Source: Pseudopithomyces maydicus (Eukaryota; Ascomycota; Dothideomycetes; Pleosporales; Didymosphaeriaceae). Taken from it: DNA of 64,000 nt. Location of the stretch: positions 1,426,001-1,490,000 of the forward strand of contig JANTUC010000002.1 in assembly GCA_026873275.1 (NCBI GenBank), in the 5' to 3' direction. A program made the translations under genes and the position numbers. The notes under the pieces are model-generated. The model was not told the origin of the DNA and searched no databases. It saw nothing but the letters and a program-made list of their open reading frames with translations. This document shows, piece after piece, positions 1 through 12,600 of the stretch. Within the stretch, counting starts at the first letter, position 1. Each line of letters opens with the position of its first letter.

Positions 1-110
1 CCTCCCCTCACATCAAAAATCATGGCTGCGAAGCTCCAAGAAGCTCTACTGAATGTTGAAAGACTGCGCTTTTCCCAACGCCTAACTAAATTGCCCCCAA
101 AATAAGACTT

Positions 111-3100
111 CTAGAAGAGACCGTCGATCTCACCCGTCTCAACGTCAACATCGACGTTCAAGTATCCAGGCGCAGTTGGAAGTCCGGGGATGGTCTGAAT
201 ATCTGCGGCCAGCGCATAGAGGTATCCTGCGCCAGCCGCCATTCTGACGTCGCGGATTGGGACAGTGAATCCCGTGGGTGCACCTTTTAGCTCAGGGTCG
301 TGGCTGAGCGAGTACTGTGTCTTTGCCACGCAGATGGGGAGGTTGCCAAGGCCCTGCTTGACATACGTGTCTACCTTCTTCTGTGCAAGTTCCGAGAATT
401 CAGCCTTCTCTGCGCCGTACATCTTCTGTGCAATAGCGTCTATGCGTTCCTGCACCGAACCCTCAAGGTCATACAGAAGCTTGAAGTCTGATTTGGCGTT
501 GCTCGCCGCAATGATGCCCTTAGCGAGGTCCACCGCGCCCTTGCCGCCCTCGGCCCAGTGGTTGGCCGCAATGGCGTCTTCCGCACCAGCAGCAAGTGCT
601 TCCTCTCGAATGACATCGATCTCAGCCTGAGTGTCGGTTGAGAAGCGGTTGATGCACACCACGACAGGAACGCCGTATGACTTGGCATTTTCGATATGCT
701 TCTTAAGGTTGACACAGCCCTTGCGAAGAATCTCGACGTTCTCCGTGCGGTAGACTTCGGGGAGCTGAGCGCCTGCTTTGACCTCAGGGCCGCCGCCGTG
801 GACCTTGAGAGCACGGACAGTAGCGACAATGACCACAGTATCAGGAACCAGGCCTGAAGAGCGGCACTTGATGTTGAAGAAACGCTCACCGCCCATGGTA
901 AAGTCGAAACCAGCCTCTGTAACAACGAAACCAGCCTTTTCAGCAGGGTCCTCATCAGCTTCCGTACCAGCGAGCTTGAGAGCGAGCTTGTCAGCAAGCA
1001 CTGACGAAGCTCCAATACTGATGTTTGCAAAGGGACCGGCATGCACGAAGACAGGTGTACCCTCGAGCGTTTGCATCAAGTTCGGTTTGATAGCGTCTTT
1101 GAGCAAAGCAGCCAAGGCACCACCAGCACCAATGTCGTCGCAAGTGACAGGGTCTCCTCTACGAGATGTAGCAACGACCATTCGGCCTAGCCGCTCTCTA
1201 AGGTCGGAAAGATCGTTGCTGAGGGCGAGAATAGCCATGCATTCGCTAGCGACGGAAATGTCGAAGCCTGTCTCCCGGGTCTGGCCCTTCTCGGTCGCAG
1301 CCTGACCAACTGTGATGCCTCGAAGATGCCTATCATTTACATCCAGTACACGACGCCACGTGATGGTGTCAGGGTCGATGTCAAGGCGAGCAAACCGGTT
1401 GATCTCTTCCTCAGTAAGATCATCAGGGTTTGTCTTATCAATACCGAGCTTTTTCAGGCGGCGGTACATAATGGGAAGGAACTCGCGCTTTCCCTTCTTC
1501 GTCGGCACTAGTCGCTTATAGAGAGGTCCGTCTTTCTGTGTGTTCTCGTGGAAAATGCGCGTTTCGATAGCAGCCGCAAGCAGGTTGTTCGCTGCGGTAA
1601 TGGCGTGAATGTCTCCGGTAAGATGCAAGTTGAACTCGTCCATTGGAATGACCTGGCTGTAGCCACCGCCTGCGGCTCCACCCTTGATTCCAAAGGTCGG
1701 ACCCATGGAGGGTTGACGAACATTGGCGAAGCATATCCTGCCGAGATGGGCACCAAGTGCTTGTGCGAGACCGATAGTGGTGGTCGATTTACCCTCACCG
1801 AGCGGGGTGGGCGTAATACCAGCAATCAAGACGTACTTGCCGTTCTTGCGATGCTCGAGTCGCTTCAACAGCGACAGATCTACCTTCGCCTTGGTGTATC
1901 CGTAGGGCTCAAGTTCATTGGGCAGAATGCCGACCTCGGCCGCAACAGAGGTAATTGGCTTAGGATGCTGCTTTCTTGACACAGCGATGTCTGAGGGCAC
2001 CGGATCCTCAATCTTGAGGGGTAGCGGGTTAATCTTACGCTTCTTCTGCCTGTCAAAGGTAGCATCTGCGGAGTCTATCACATTCTGCAGTAGCATAGCG
2101 ACCGTCATTGGGCCTACACCTCCGGGCACAGGGGTAATCTGGGATGCAACCTCTGTCGCCGACTCGTAGTCAACATCTCCAACAAGTCTCTGGCCGGACT
2201 TCTTGGTGTCGTCGGGGATGAAGTTGGTACCCACATCGATGACGACAGCGCCGGGCTTCAGCCACTCGCCCTTGACGAACTGTGCAACACCAATGGCTGC
2301 CACGACAATGTCGGCTTGCTTGACGATCTCCGGGAGGTTGGCCGTCTTGGAATGGCAGACGGTCACGGTTGCGTCGGCGTTCTTCAGCAGGTTGCTGACG
2401 GGGCTGCCCACAATGTCGCTCCGTCCCAGGACGACAGCGTTCTTGCCCTTGGGGTCGACTCCGGCCTCCTTCAGCAGCACCATGACGCCCTTGGGCGTGC
2501 ACGGTGTGAAGAGCGGCTGGCCACCGCGCTTGGCCAGCTCGCCGATGCTCGAAACACCGAAGCCATCGACGTCCTTCTCGTCGGCCACGGCCGAGGTGAT
2601 TGTGTGCTCGGAGATGTGCCTGGGGAGGGGCAGCTGCACGAGGATGCCGTGGATGCTGGAGTCGTTGTTGTAGGTCGTGAGGGTGTACAGCAGCTCTGAC
2701 TCGGAGATGTCCTCTGGGAACTTGACGAGCTCGGCTTCAATGTTGGCCTGCCTGGCGTCAGCGGAATTCGCATGCAGGTGCGGCGGCTGCACATGCCTCT
2801 TCGGCGGCCTTGAGCTTCATGCGCACATAGGTACCTGCCCCGCGTCAACTGCTGCTGCCCTCGCGCGTCCGTCTGGGGACGGCGTGGGCCACCTACTCGA
2901 GTCCGACCTGTCTCCGACTACAAGGCATCGGTTAGCCTGCGCTGCGCTGCTGTCCTCGTGGCTGGGGAGGGCGCTTACCCTGCACAATCTTCAGCGACGG
3001 GCGGTACCGCGGGTTCGTCTCCTGCTTCTGCTTGACCTCCTGGCCGAGGCGTTCGCGGATGCTGCGCGCAATGGCGTTGCCATCAATCTTGGAGGCCGTC

Positions 3101-3276
3101 ATGAGGGGCGATGTGCTGGAGAGAAGACGCCGTGCGGAGGAGGACAAGCGAAAGACATGGCTCCGAGCGTACGGGGAGCGAAGTAATAATGTAGTAGGCG
3201 GGGTAGCTTGCGGCGGAAATCTACGGCCCTGCGCGCTGATCGATATCGGACGCAGCCTCATCGTCGGGCCAAACAC
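111..3276 (-). CDS. MIS1: C1-tetrahydrofolate synthase, mitochondrial type
   Basis: Trifunctional enzyme (methylene-THF dehydrogenase, methenyl-THF cyclohydrolase, formyl-THF synthetase) interconverting one-carbon units. Exons on the minus strand: 2979-3276, 2897-2917, 2797-2834, 111-2747, giving about 997 residues. The N-terminal domain shows GILVQLPLP, DVDGF, and PGGVGPMTVAMLLQN; the synthetase domain shows the P-loop TPTPLGEGKSTTT and the conserved VRQPSMGPTFGIKGG. The first ~55 residues are rich in Arg and Ser (SSSARRLLSSTS) before MTASKIDG, fitting a mitochondrial presequence; a cytosolic form could start at that inner Met. Intron 3 (2748-2796) is GC-AG: only this splice joins KAAEE to NIEAELVKFPED in frame, and a CTGAC branch site sits just before its AG. 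Exon 2 is only 21 nt. The family is certain; the presequence start is inferred. Confidence 0.96.
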
Positions 3277-3748
3277 AACCCAATGCGTCGATCAAATCCA
3301 GTGCGAAAAGACACAGGCTTTATCGTTCATAGCCCAAAGCCTCGGTTGAGATGACTCAGGCGAACCCTTACGAACCGTTGGAGAAGGCCAGCCCCGGCCG
3401 CCAGACTTTTGTACCGGCGCCGGAAGGTTCGCGCCGCCTTCTCTGTCGAGCTGCGTGTCAATTACGTACGAGCAATGTCAGGGGACAAGGCAGGTGAAGC
3501 GTGCTTAGATTTCGAGCAGACTACGGGATGCAATTGACCTGTAGAGCTCGTTGAAGCTGCTCGTTCGTTTTGGGTCCCATCTCCAAGAAAAATTCCACAA
3601 TTGTCTGCATGCAGTTTAGTGCCTCCGATGCGCAACCCCCCGACATCGCCCTAACTTGCTCCACTTTGGTCCCTATCGCAAACATGGCTGTGAATGGTGT
3701 GTTCGTTATCAATCCTGTTTTGTCAGAGACCCTCTCCTGGTTGGTAGA
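3277..3748. other. intergenic, upstream of C1-THF synthase
   Basis: About 470 bp between the start of the C1-THF synthase gene and the end of the SH3/J-like gene, both on the minus strand. It should hold the promoter of the former and the 3' end of the latter. I see no coding exon or recognisable element. Confidence 0.5.
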
Positions 3749-5469
3749 CTAGGTACGATCCGCCACCTCTGGTGCACCATGGTTCTCCAACACGTCCATC
3801 ATCACACCGAAAAGCACAAACAAAGCCTGCGCCTTCTCGCTCAGCATGTCGCGATGATCAGGGTGACAATATCGGCCGAATTTGTCAGGATGCCATTTGT
3901 TACGCTCAGCCTTTAGCGTGTCCAGCGTGTACTCGCCAGCACCGCGCATGAGCTCATGCAAATCGTGGACGCAGATGCTTAGTTGCTGAGGGTCTTTCTT
4001 CAGAGTGTTACAAGCAACCTTGGCACATGCGTTCATGTAGTTGGCCAGCTTCGGAAAGGATCGAATATTGCCAGCCTTCATCAGCTTGTCGACATCGGCT
4101 GTAAATCGCGCGTACGCCTGTCGAGGCTCCACATGAGGTACCATCTCCTGAAAGTCCAGCCAAGCCCTGTGTACCCAGCCCTTGTCGTTGCGGCGATTTT
4201 CAGCCAAGAACCAGTCGTTGCCCATATATTTCAAGATCTTGATCCGCTCGCCTTTCTTCAGCTCAAGTTCCCAAGAGTCGGTACGGTGTGAACGCCCGGT
4301 GTGCTTGCTAACTCCCCAATAGTATTCTTGCAATCCGTCGACGTTCTTCCGAACACTGACAGCTTCATGGTCATTTTGCGGATTCTCATTGGGGCTTACA
4401 CTGTCTATCATCCCCTGTTCCTTGACATAGAAGTTGGACACGATCCCCTCTGGCTCGAAACGAAGTACAAATTTGGGATCTTGGCCATTTCGACCCTTTG
4501 CAAAAAAGGCAAATGACTCGCCGGATGGAGAGTGTGGGTTGATGGCAATGTACTGCTAAAATCAGCGCTTGGGGTTACATGTAGCAGTCAATTCTCACAG
4601 CAATATTCGGACCTAGGTCGACCGAGTTGTTCCCAGTCGATGCATCATCCAAAGAACTGCATCCGTAGAGACCCAGGAAAGCCTCCTGGACGATCCTGGG
4701 AGTCGATGCATGTGCAAGGTTATGCATCGTGTGACCATTCCGCAGGAACCAGCTCCCATTATCATGCCATGCCACGTTCTCGAGGATTCCGGTGCGAAGT
4801 TTTCCACGGTATTCATTGCAATCGCCGACTGTGACCGTGACAGAACTCAGATCGCGTAATGCTCCATACAATTATTCGGGAATACCTATGTTGTGATCAT
4901 ACAGGGTCAGATAAAACACAATTGAAACTTCATGAGCTGTAGGGTCGAGTCACCCGATGAAGAGTAAAGCAGACATACCATGGGAAATCCACACTGCTCC
5001 TGTCCAAGCAATATATGAACCATCTGCTCCCAGCTGAACGCGAAGCGCCGAGATGTGTTCCTCTGATATAGCAGAGACATGCCTGACAAATGATTCCAGT
5101 GAGGCGTGGGTGGAAACCGCGCTTCCCATTCGATGACCAACACTGCCGTTCTCCAATTCATAAGAAAAGAAAAACGAATCAGCGTCACTGCCAAACGACG
5201 CGTATAGCACTTTCTTTACCTCGCCGCCCAGTAGGTCATCCACAATCCTATGAGGTAGTTGCGTCCTTGATAGACAATCAGTATGCTGGTTCTTCCCATC
5301 TTTGCGTCAGTTGTTGTCTCAATACTTACGCCGAGTAACCATTGGGCGTGGCGCAAAACTGCGTGGCGCCAGGACCAAAGGCAATGCAATACTGGTCAAG
5401 GGCAAGCGGCTCAAGTGCCGCGAGCGCGACAGACACGTTGAGCATCTTTCCCGATATCGCGGAATCCAT
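3749..5469 (-). CDS. SH3-domain protein with C-terminal J-like motif
   Basis: Five exons: 5330-5469, 4979-5265, 4886-4936, 4599-4828, 3749-4552; phases agree throughout and give about 503 residues. The N-terminal half (start MDSAISGKM) is an unrecognised globular region with aromatic-rich strands (ASFGSDADSFFFSYEL; YIAWTGAVWISHG). Around residues 313-370 is an SH3-like segment (ELELKKGERIKIL, NDWFLAENRRNDKGWV). Near residue 454 is ERNKWHPDKFGRYCHPDH, the HPD-containing J-like motif seen in NFKBIL1-type proteins and several fungal proteins, followed by an alpha-helical tail. The HPD loop suggests Hsp70 contact or a helical-hairpin fold, but no function is established here. The second intron is short (42 bp). 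The gene is convincing because every splice keeps frame and the domains follow in order. Confidence 0.8.
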
Positions 5470-6398
5470 GCTGCAGAAGCTCTCTGCACCTAGTTGCAGT
5501 GTGGGAGAAGGGTGGTGGGTGTTAGGGCAGGTGTTGAGATGTATGTTATGAAGAAGTAAAGGTACGGCTGTTAGAGTAAGGAAGGAGCGTTTGTTGTCAA
5601 CTATAATAGCAAACGAACATTGCCGTCCGCGGGCATTCACCCGTCACGTTCGTAGTCAGTGGTTTGGACAAGTCGCGACTCATAAATCGATCTCGATCCT
5701 CTGCGAAGATGGCAGCATGTTTAGTTTTCTTCTTCTTGAAATGGTGGCAGCGGAGTAGCGTTGAGTAGGTCAAATTGGAAAAAAAAAACGATAGCAGCCT
5801 AAACGTAACAAGGAGACATCAGTGTGTCTCTTATCCAGGACGGGTCCAGGCTCCAAACAAGTTATCGGTATTGCTTCAATACCAGCATCTGCTTTTATTG
5901 TCCCACACAACAGAGACTGTTCCCCATAATTCGACCTTTATATACAATGACCCACCCTTGAACAGCGAACATGAATATATTTGACATGAATGAAGGAAAT
6001 TTGACATGAAGCCAGTGCTATACACGTAAAAGCACACGACTAATCAAACAACATGTATGTCCTTACGCCTTTCCAACGCCCACGGTCTAGCGACCAAATG
6101 CAGGTATGCAGATACACAGTCAGGTACTTCATATACTGCTCCTCAGCAGTCAATGCAAGACAACACTGTCGCATTACTCGATATAGAGAACAGGAAAAGA
6201 AAAGGCCGCTTTCCCGCCGCCAAACAGACTCTTCATCTTCTTTTCTATGTTTGTATGCTTTTTCTAGAGGCCGCGTTTGGCCCACGTAGTAAAAAAATGC
6301 GCAGGATACTGATGTAGGCCCGTTACAGACCAAGATATAGCTAGATACTCCGCTCTCCGAAATGACATAGACCGTCCCAACGGGAGGAAAGAGATCGA
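5470..6398. other. intergenic, AT-leaning, no gene seen
   Basis: Upstream region of the SH3/J-like gene and downstream region of the PRPP synthetase gene. It contains an A-run near 5780 and pyrimidine-rich stretches. Nothing codes convincingly. Confidence 0.5.
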
Positions 6399-8079
6399 TC
6401 AGTGGTAGTCAAACAGAACGCTAATGCTCTCGCCGTGATGCACTCGCCGTATCGCCTGTTGATATGTCAGCTTGTTTTCAATGGATGTCTGGATGAAAAC
6501 CCCACCTCAGCGAACACGTTGCCAACCTCCAGTACCTCCAGCTTTGGGCACCGTGCTTTGTGTTCGGTTTGGTCCACGGTGTTTGTCACAACGACCTTAT
6601 CAAGAGCACTTGCATTGATACGATCAATAGCGTCGCCACTCAAAATACCATGGGTGATCAGTGCGTACACCGTGGTCGCACCTTCCTTTTTGAGCAGCTT
6701 CGCAGCTCGCGTGATGGTATTCGACGTATCTGCCAAGTCGTCGATGAGAATGGCAGTACGGTTCGCAACCTCTCCCACGAGCATCATAGTCGCATTTTGC
6801 CGGTCACTGATTTGTGTCGGGCGACGTTCCTGGTGCGGTGGTTAATATTTTATGTGTAGATGAGTTGTTTCCTCACACACCTTATGGATGAGCGCAAAGG
6901 GCATGCCCAGCGCATCCGCAACTGCTGTAGCGCGCTTGGCTCCTCCAGCATCGGGACTGACAATAACTGCTTGCTGGAAATTGGGGATGGAGAACTGAAT
7001 GTATTTCCGCAAAAGATGGCGACCGTAGAGGTTGTCGACAGGAATGTCAAAGAAACCCTGATACTGCGGATCGTGCAGGTCCATAGTGATGACATGATCT
7101 GCGCCTGCGCAGGTGAGAAGATCTGCAATCAATGTGCCAGCTTGCGCGACCCATTGCTTGTAGCCAGGCTGGGGCTGGAATTGTGGAGGCATAGTGGAAG
7201 CTCGAACGAGGCCATTGGCTCCCTGTGTGCCGTTCACGCCGTTTGTCTGGGCAGAGCCCTTATCAGAGGCATCCGACTTCTTTGACTCGAGGGTGTCAGT
7301 GCGTTTCATGGGACTGATGACCTGGGCTCCATTGCGTTCCTCGGAGAGCTTCAGACGCTCTAGCGATTTGTCGAGAGACGCAGTACCATTTGTGAGGGTA
7401 GCACCGGGATTCTCAGGACGCGGGGTGGCCGGCACGCTATTGAAGGAATAGGTGCCCGTCCGGCTGCGATTGGCACCCGGAACTTTTGCGAGCGGTGCGC
7501 CAGTCTTGTTGTATGGAATATCGCTTTGACGGGAATACGGGAAAAGCGGGAGCACAGCAGTGATGCGCTTTGCAGAGGCTGTTCGGCAAGCGGAAACGCA
7601 GATCAACTGTAGTGGAGTCAGACGAGTGCAAGACGGCATACACGCAGACGTACGAGTTCCATGAGGTTGTCATTGACCTTGCCTCCGCCGCTCTGCACGA
7701 TGAAGACATCTTTTCCACGAACCGACTCTCCAATCTCGACTCGGGTCTCGCCGACGGCAAACTTGGAGAGCTTGGACAAAGTCAGCTGCGGGCTCTGCTG
7801 ACAGCAGGCGGGGTGCTCTTACCAGCCGCTTCGCTGGAGGGATGCCGAGGTGGTCGCAAATTTGTTCTGCAGGGAGTCAGGAAGGCTGAGGAAACGACTC
7901 GGGTCAGAGAGCTTTACGTGTAAGCTGCGGGTGGCCTGCAAGGAAGCGAAGTTAGCAAATGATCAGCAGCTGGAGAGCAGCCCTCGGCCATAGCACAGCA
8001 AGTGCTCGACTTGGATTCGGAGGGCGGTGCGACGGGGCAACATACTGCTGCCGCCCAGGACCACAATGTTGCGCACCAT
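6399..8079 (-). CDS. ribose-phosphate pyrophosphokinase (PRPP synthetase)
   Basis: Makes phosphoribosyl pyrophosphate from ribose-5-phosphate and ATP for purine, pyrimidine, His and Trp synthesis. Seven exons: 8046-8079, 7918-7935, 7823-7866, 7654-7770, 6881-7606, 6506-6829, 6399-6455; 439 residues, all phases consistent. It starts MVRNIVVLGGSSHPQL and carries VGETRVEIGESVRGKD, NDNLMEL, ACRTASAKRITAVLP FPYSRQ, DLHDPQYQGFF and the PRPP-binding loop ILIDDLADTSNT. After FPYSRQ there is a Ser/Asn/Gly-rich insertion of roughly 115 residues, like the non-homologous regions that mark some fungal Prs subunits (yeast Prs1/Prs5). Such subunits are known to act in hetero-oligomers and link to cell-wall integrity in yeast; applying that here is inference. 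Exon 2 is 18 nt. Confidence 0.95.
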
Positions 8080-9154
8080 GACGAGGGTGGGGTCTCTCCA
8101 AGGCTATGCGCGGTAATGGCGTGCTTCGTCGAGCTTCAGGGCCTCGCAGGTGTGATGTGGGTGGGAATAAAGGTGTGCCTTCGCCTTTCGGGGCGTGTTG
8201 GGGCGGGTCTTCAGCGATGGGGTAGCATGGTGGAGGTGAATGGGCTTGCTGCGATTCTCAATGAAGTTTTCTGCCAGGACCAGGCCCGCCTCGGCTGGGT
8301 TTCCTTCTTTTGCCGACCCACGCGCCACAGCTAAAGTAAGCTTCGAGCACGCAACAATCAGCGCTACGCAACCCATGCTTGCGGTAGTCTACATACATAC
8401 TTGCATGCGGCACCCGTCGCGCAGAAGCGGCGGTCTGAACTGCAGACCGCATGAATGGCCGGCTGAATGGACGGCCGCATCGGACACTCACGTGAAAGCT
8501 CAGCCGTCGCCAAGCCTATGCACAATTACGCGCTTTGCGTTGCAGAATACAGAAAACTCTGACGTCTCGTGCAGACAGCTAACTCGTCATTTGAATAGAG
8601 CATGTATTATTTGTCCTGGCCACCGGACTAGACGCAACCTCCCACTCCTTTCGTTGAGCGCTTGACTTGAGCCTCCCTGCGCCCCCGGGCCCCACTCACA
8701 GCGGATAGCAACCACGGGAACAACGACACACCGTGCCCCCATCGAATCGCAGCGGGACACTGATCCTGAATCCCCCCAAAAAAAATCCCCCGTCTTCTTT
8801 TCCTCCCCTACGCTGCCCTTGTTGTACCCCCGTGCCGTAGGATCGGCTCCCGGCTAGCTCGCGGAGAAGTCACCCCGCAGATACCTGCAGCTACCCTGGA
8901 AGCACCCAGCTTCTCTCGTAATGCGCTACCGTAACAACCTGCTCCCTCTGTTCCCAACACCGAGCGCATTTCCATCGAGACTCAAAGCTGCCAGGTACAT
9001 GACCACCCACAGCTTGTGTGAGTCCACATAGCGAACTATCATCCGGAAACGGATTGTAGGCGAAACCCTCCAGATCCTAGGATGCGAGACGCATCGTTCA
9101 CTTTGGAAACATCCGTCGCGCAAGACAAAAGCAATATCTCTTGAGAATTTTCCC
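8080..9154. other. intergenic, PRPP synthetase upstream region
   Basis: Promoter side of the PRPP synthetase gene. It holds a C/T-rich stretch near 8770-8830 with an A-run. No convincing coding exon or RNA gene was seen on either strand. Confidence 0.5.
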
Positions 9155-9664
9155 TCATAACATCCCATCCTCCCACTTGCCACCACCCTTCTTCTTCTCC
9201 CCGTCACCAGGCGTGAATAGCTCTGCGCTCAACACCAAGACCGCCGGAACCACCGCAAGCGCATCAACCGTGCCGCTCCTCCTGCTTCTGCTTGTCAAGT
9301 TCATTGCAGCTGCCACCTCCCTGCTTTTGACCTGCTTTTTAATTCGTGGCCATTCTTCACCAGATTGGCGTGTAGAATCACTCGAAGACCCTCTGCGATG
9401 AAACGGGCTGAAAGACGAGATGGAATGGGACTTTGGGCGCTTTCCGGTCAGCATCGGGTTCACCTTCGGCTTTGGTAGTGGCGGCAACGGGATGTTTATT
9501 TCGGTGTAGAGAGGCTCCTCGTATCTGGGCTCGGGAGAACTGAGCGGTGTTGGTTCTTCGTCCTTGGCCAGGGCCACGGCGAGAGACGTATCAGGTAGGT
9601 CATCAAACTGAGGCGTTGCATTCATTGCGTCCGTGAGTAACCCTGTCATAACATTCGGATTCAT
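9155..9664 (-). CDS. hypothetical Pro/Ser-rich protein, 169 aa
   Basis: Single open frame starting MNPNVMTGLLTDAMN. The first half is acidic and proline-rich (DEEPTPLSSPEPRYEEP; INIPLPPLPKPKVNP), the middle is Ser/Arg-rich (SSFSPFHRRGSSSDS), and near residue 135 there is one hydrophobic stretch (ALAVVPAVLVLSAEL) before a Lys/Gly-rich end. I do not recognise a domain. Composition and the clean start look protein-like, but a chance frame cannot be excluded. A GTGACG donor-like site follows the hydrophobic stretch, so a spliced 3' end is possible. Confidence 0.42.
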   Translation of the reverse strand: MNPNVMTGLLTDAMNATPQFDDLPDTSLAVALAKDEEPTPLSSPEPRYEEPLYTEINIPLPPLPKPKVNPMLTGKRPKSHSISSFSPFHRRGSSSDSTRQSGEEWPRIKKQVKSREVAAAMNLTSRSRRSGTVDALAVVPAVLVLSAELFTPGDGEKKKGGGKWEDGML

Positions 9665-12600
9665 TTTGCTATGATAATAGTAGCCGTCGAACGAAGCGGA
9701 GGCTGGCTACTAATATGTTCTTTGCTCGTGCACAGCCCCTCCAGGCCTCGTATCACGCGCGCGGATACAGTCACCAGCCTCGTTCGCACCTCAGCAGCAG
9801 CGCTTGGACAACCGAAACAAGAATTTCTAAGCTATTGTAAGGCCTCCAAAGCGTCGCCGAATCCCTGGCCAAATATCGCGCGTCGATCCGCTCAAGGATC
9901 TCGGGAGTCGGGTTACTAGTACAAAGATGGACCCGCAAACGGCGTTGTACATCAAGTATGATCAAACCACCAACTCTGAAAACGCATCCTTGCTCGATGC
10001 TGATCGTCATTTCGATAAGCCACCGGGCTCAGTCAGCGGCTGTGAGGGTGAAAACGGATGGCAATCTAGCTCCGGGTCGCCTGGGCTTACGCAGAGGAAG
10101 GGAGAGGGAGGCGGTTTGAGGCGGTGAGGCGCAGCGAACGCGTCGCGTCATGAGTGAACAATCGATATATTTTCCGCCTCGGATGCGAGCTGAGTCAAAC
10201 ATAATATATAAGGGAATTCAAAATAGTCATACTAAACGCAGGGTCGACGCTTTGTGGATTGATGAGTCGTTTAGTATCTGTTTTGTATGATGACCTACTC
10301 GATAGAAATTGGCTGGATACTTGATACTTGATATTATAATTAGAGCCTAATCAAATTACTCGGGTTATACTCTCAGCTTTTTGTCATTCCTATAGATGCC
10401 TACCTGAGTTACTCCTGGCTATTTTTACCTAAACGCCACATAGACGATGTCCTAGACATTTTGACACGCAGTGCCGTCCATGGACTTACCCTAGGTTTTG
10501 GCACTGTGCCACCAGCCTTTTATGGCCAGTATTACACTGCTGTTAAATAAACGATCGAAGCAAAAGCAGTTGAATAAATATCTCACTTTACTTACACTAA
10601 AGTATTTCCTGTAGCTTTTTAGTATTGAAAATGTTGCAAACAAATAAAAAGCCACTGCCAACCCCGAGCACTCAGAATGAAAAGCAATCTGAAAGTACGA
10701 AAGGTGATCTAGCAATATATCATAGAACCCACCAATGTATATGCATTCTATTCGGTCAAGGTTATGCAACAGGGTGGTTATCATTGGTGATGCAGACATA
10801 AATAGAGCATATAGTATCTAATGGTAAAGTAGATATGACCTTTCTACATACTGTATCTCATTGTTCATGCAATATCACTGCAGCCTGGGGCTCTGTGGGT
10901 TCAGTTTAAATATCAAGATGTAGAGGTGCACCCAGTTATATATTCAATCCTGCACAGATTGCATAACGTCTTTTCACGCCTTTTGCATACCTTCTTTCGC
11001 GTCTCCTTTTATACTCTTTCGCGTTGTCTCTTATACCTACTTCTACAAACGCTTATCAGATTCAGGATAGCTAGTTAGGAGGATGTCGGGAAGGATATCG
11101 CAAAGGCTAGGAAGCTTACGAGGCACTTGTGCGGTCTCAAAACGCGGACAAGTCATGACTTGATGTATTGGTCATGGTTTACATGACCTGGGGGTAGTTA
11201 TCGTGATTGGCGTGATCAGGGTGTATAATAACGCGACTATCAAAGTATATCCAATAAAACTGGTTAATCAAATTAGCCATACCGTACACGCCGTGAAGTT
11301 TGATTGGGTTTTTCTTTCGGGTACTGATAGATTCCGTAATGGCAAGAAAAATCTTGAACATGGAATCTCTATGTGTTCGCCCACGATTGATGAAGATATA
11401 TGTGAATTGGATCGCCTGAAGATCGAGTGTTACCCCAAGATGTATAATATCGCGACTCATACAGCTGCACATTACATACTGTGTAGCTACATGAATCAGG
11501 CTATAACAAACTGCTAGTTTGTAGTTTCTGCTCGTCTAGAGAGACATCCGCATCTAACAGAAATTCTCTAGCTTCTACCAAATATGCACTTGGTCATACT
11601 TTGAATATTCATAGCACCTTCTGCAGTTTACCTTCCGGTTTCGGAAGGGTGTTAGTGTAAGCTCCTGGCTCTGGATCAAAGTAACAGGGCGCGGAGTCTT
11701 GGATGCAATTCTACCTCGTCGTTGTATCTCACTGTCACAGTCCAGATACACTGCACGGGACGCAGCTGTGGCACGGTATTAAGCAGTATTAGCAATTATT
11801 TTGTAAAGAATGTACACATCGATGCAAGCTCATAGTAACATATTCTACATACAACTCTCACCATCCTTCCTTCGCTGTTGTCTGCAAGAAACCCTGACTA
11901 TAATTGGCGAACAACCACAAGACCAAGACCTTTCATTATCCCAAAAGAGCATGCATTTCGTAGACATCCCGTAAGCACCTGCTTCTGCCAGCCTCGCATT
12001 CTGATCCGCAGACACAATGAGGCTGGCTGAACAGACACCGGAAAATCCTTCCACGGAGATGATCAGTGGGTACATACATATGGTGGCTTCATGTATAGGG
12101 CTAAGAGATCAGCGCAGCATCCGCACATGTACCCATCCGCTCATCTGATCCTCGTCGAATTATCAGGCACTCTCACTCCCAGCACGACGGGCCGCAACGG
12201 CGTGGTCGCTAAGAGCGGCAAATGCGCGCCATGGAACGGTGTTTTGGACCCCAAATTCGAGCCGATCCGGTGAAGGTAGATTCGAAGCGCGCTCGGGAGT
12301 GCTCAGCTAAGCTCAGCCTTGCATACGGGACTTTGGAGGTCGCATTGGCCGGTCGCGGATGGAGATGGCTGGATTGTAGACGCGGGGCGTAAAAGCTTAA
12401 ATAGTCAGCCAGCATGCATGACATGCGGGATGTTCATACTAGATAGTACGTACAGTAGTGTATGATGCTGATGCAGATGACATTGTGGCCCCATCCGACG
12501 TTTAGGCTGACTGTTCCGAGTCGAGCAAGTGTGGAGGGTACATGCAGGTCATCAATACGGGAGCGGAAGCGGAGTGAGAAGGGTGGGGCTGACGGTAGGA

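Noticed and set aside
11179..11517. Overlapping ~100-codon frames on both strands in the AT-rich block as a transposon remnant
   Set aside because: I cannot match either to a transposase or reverse transcriptase, and no terminal repeats were seen.
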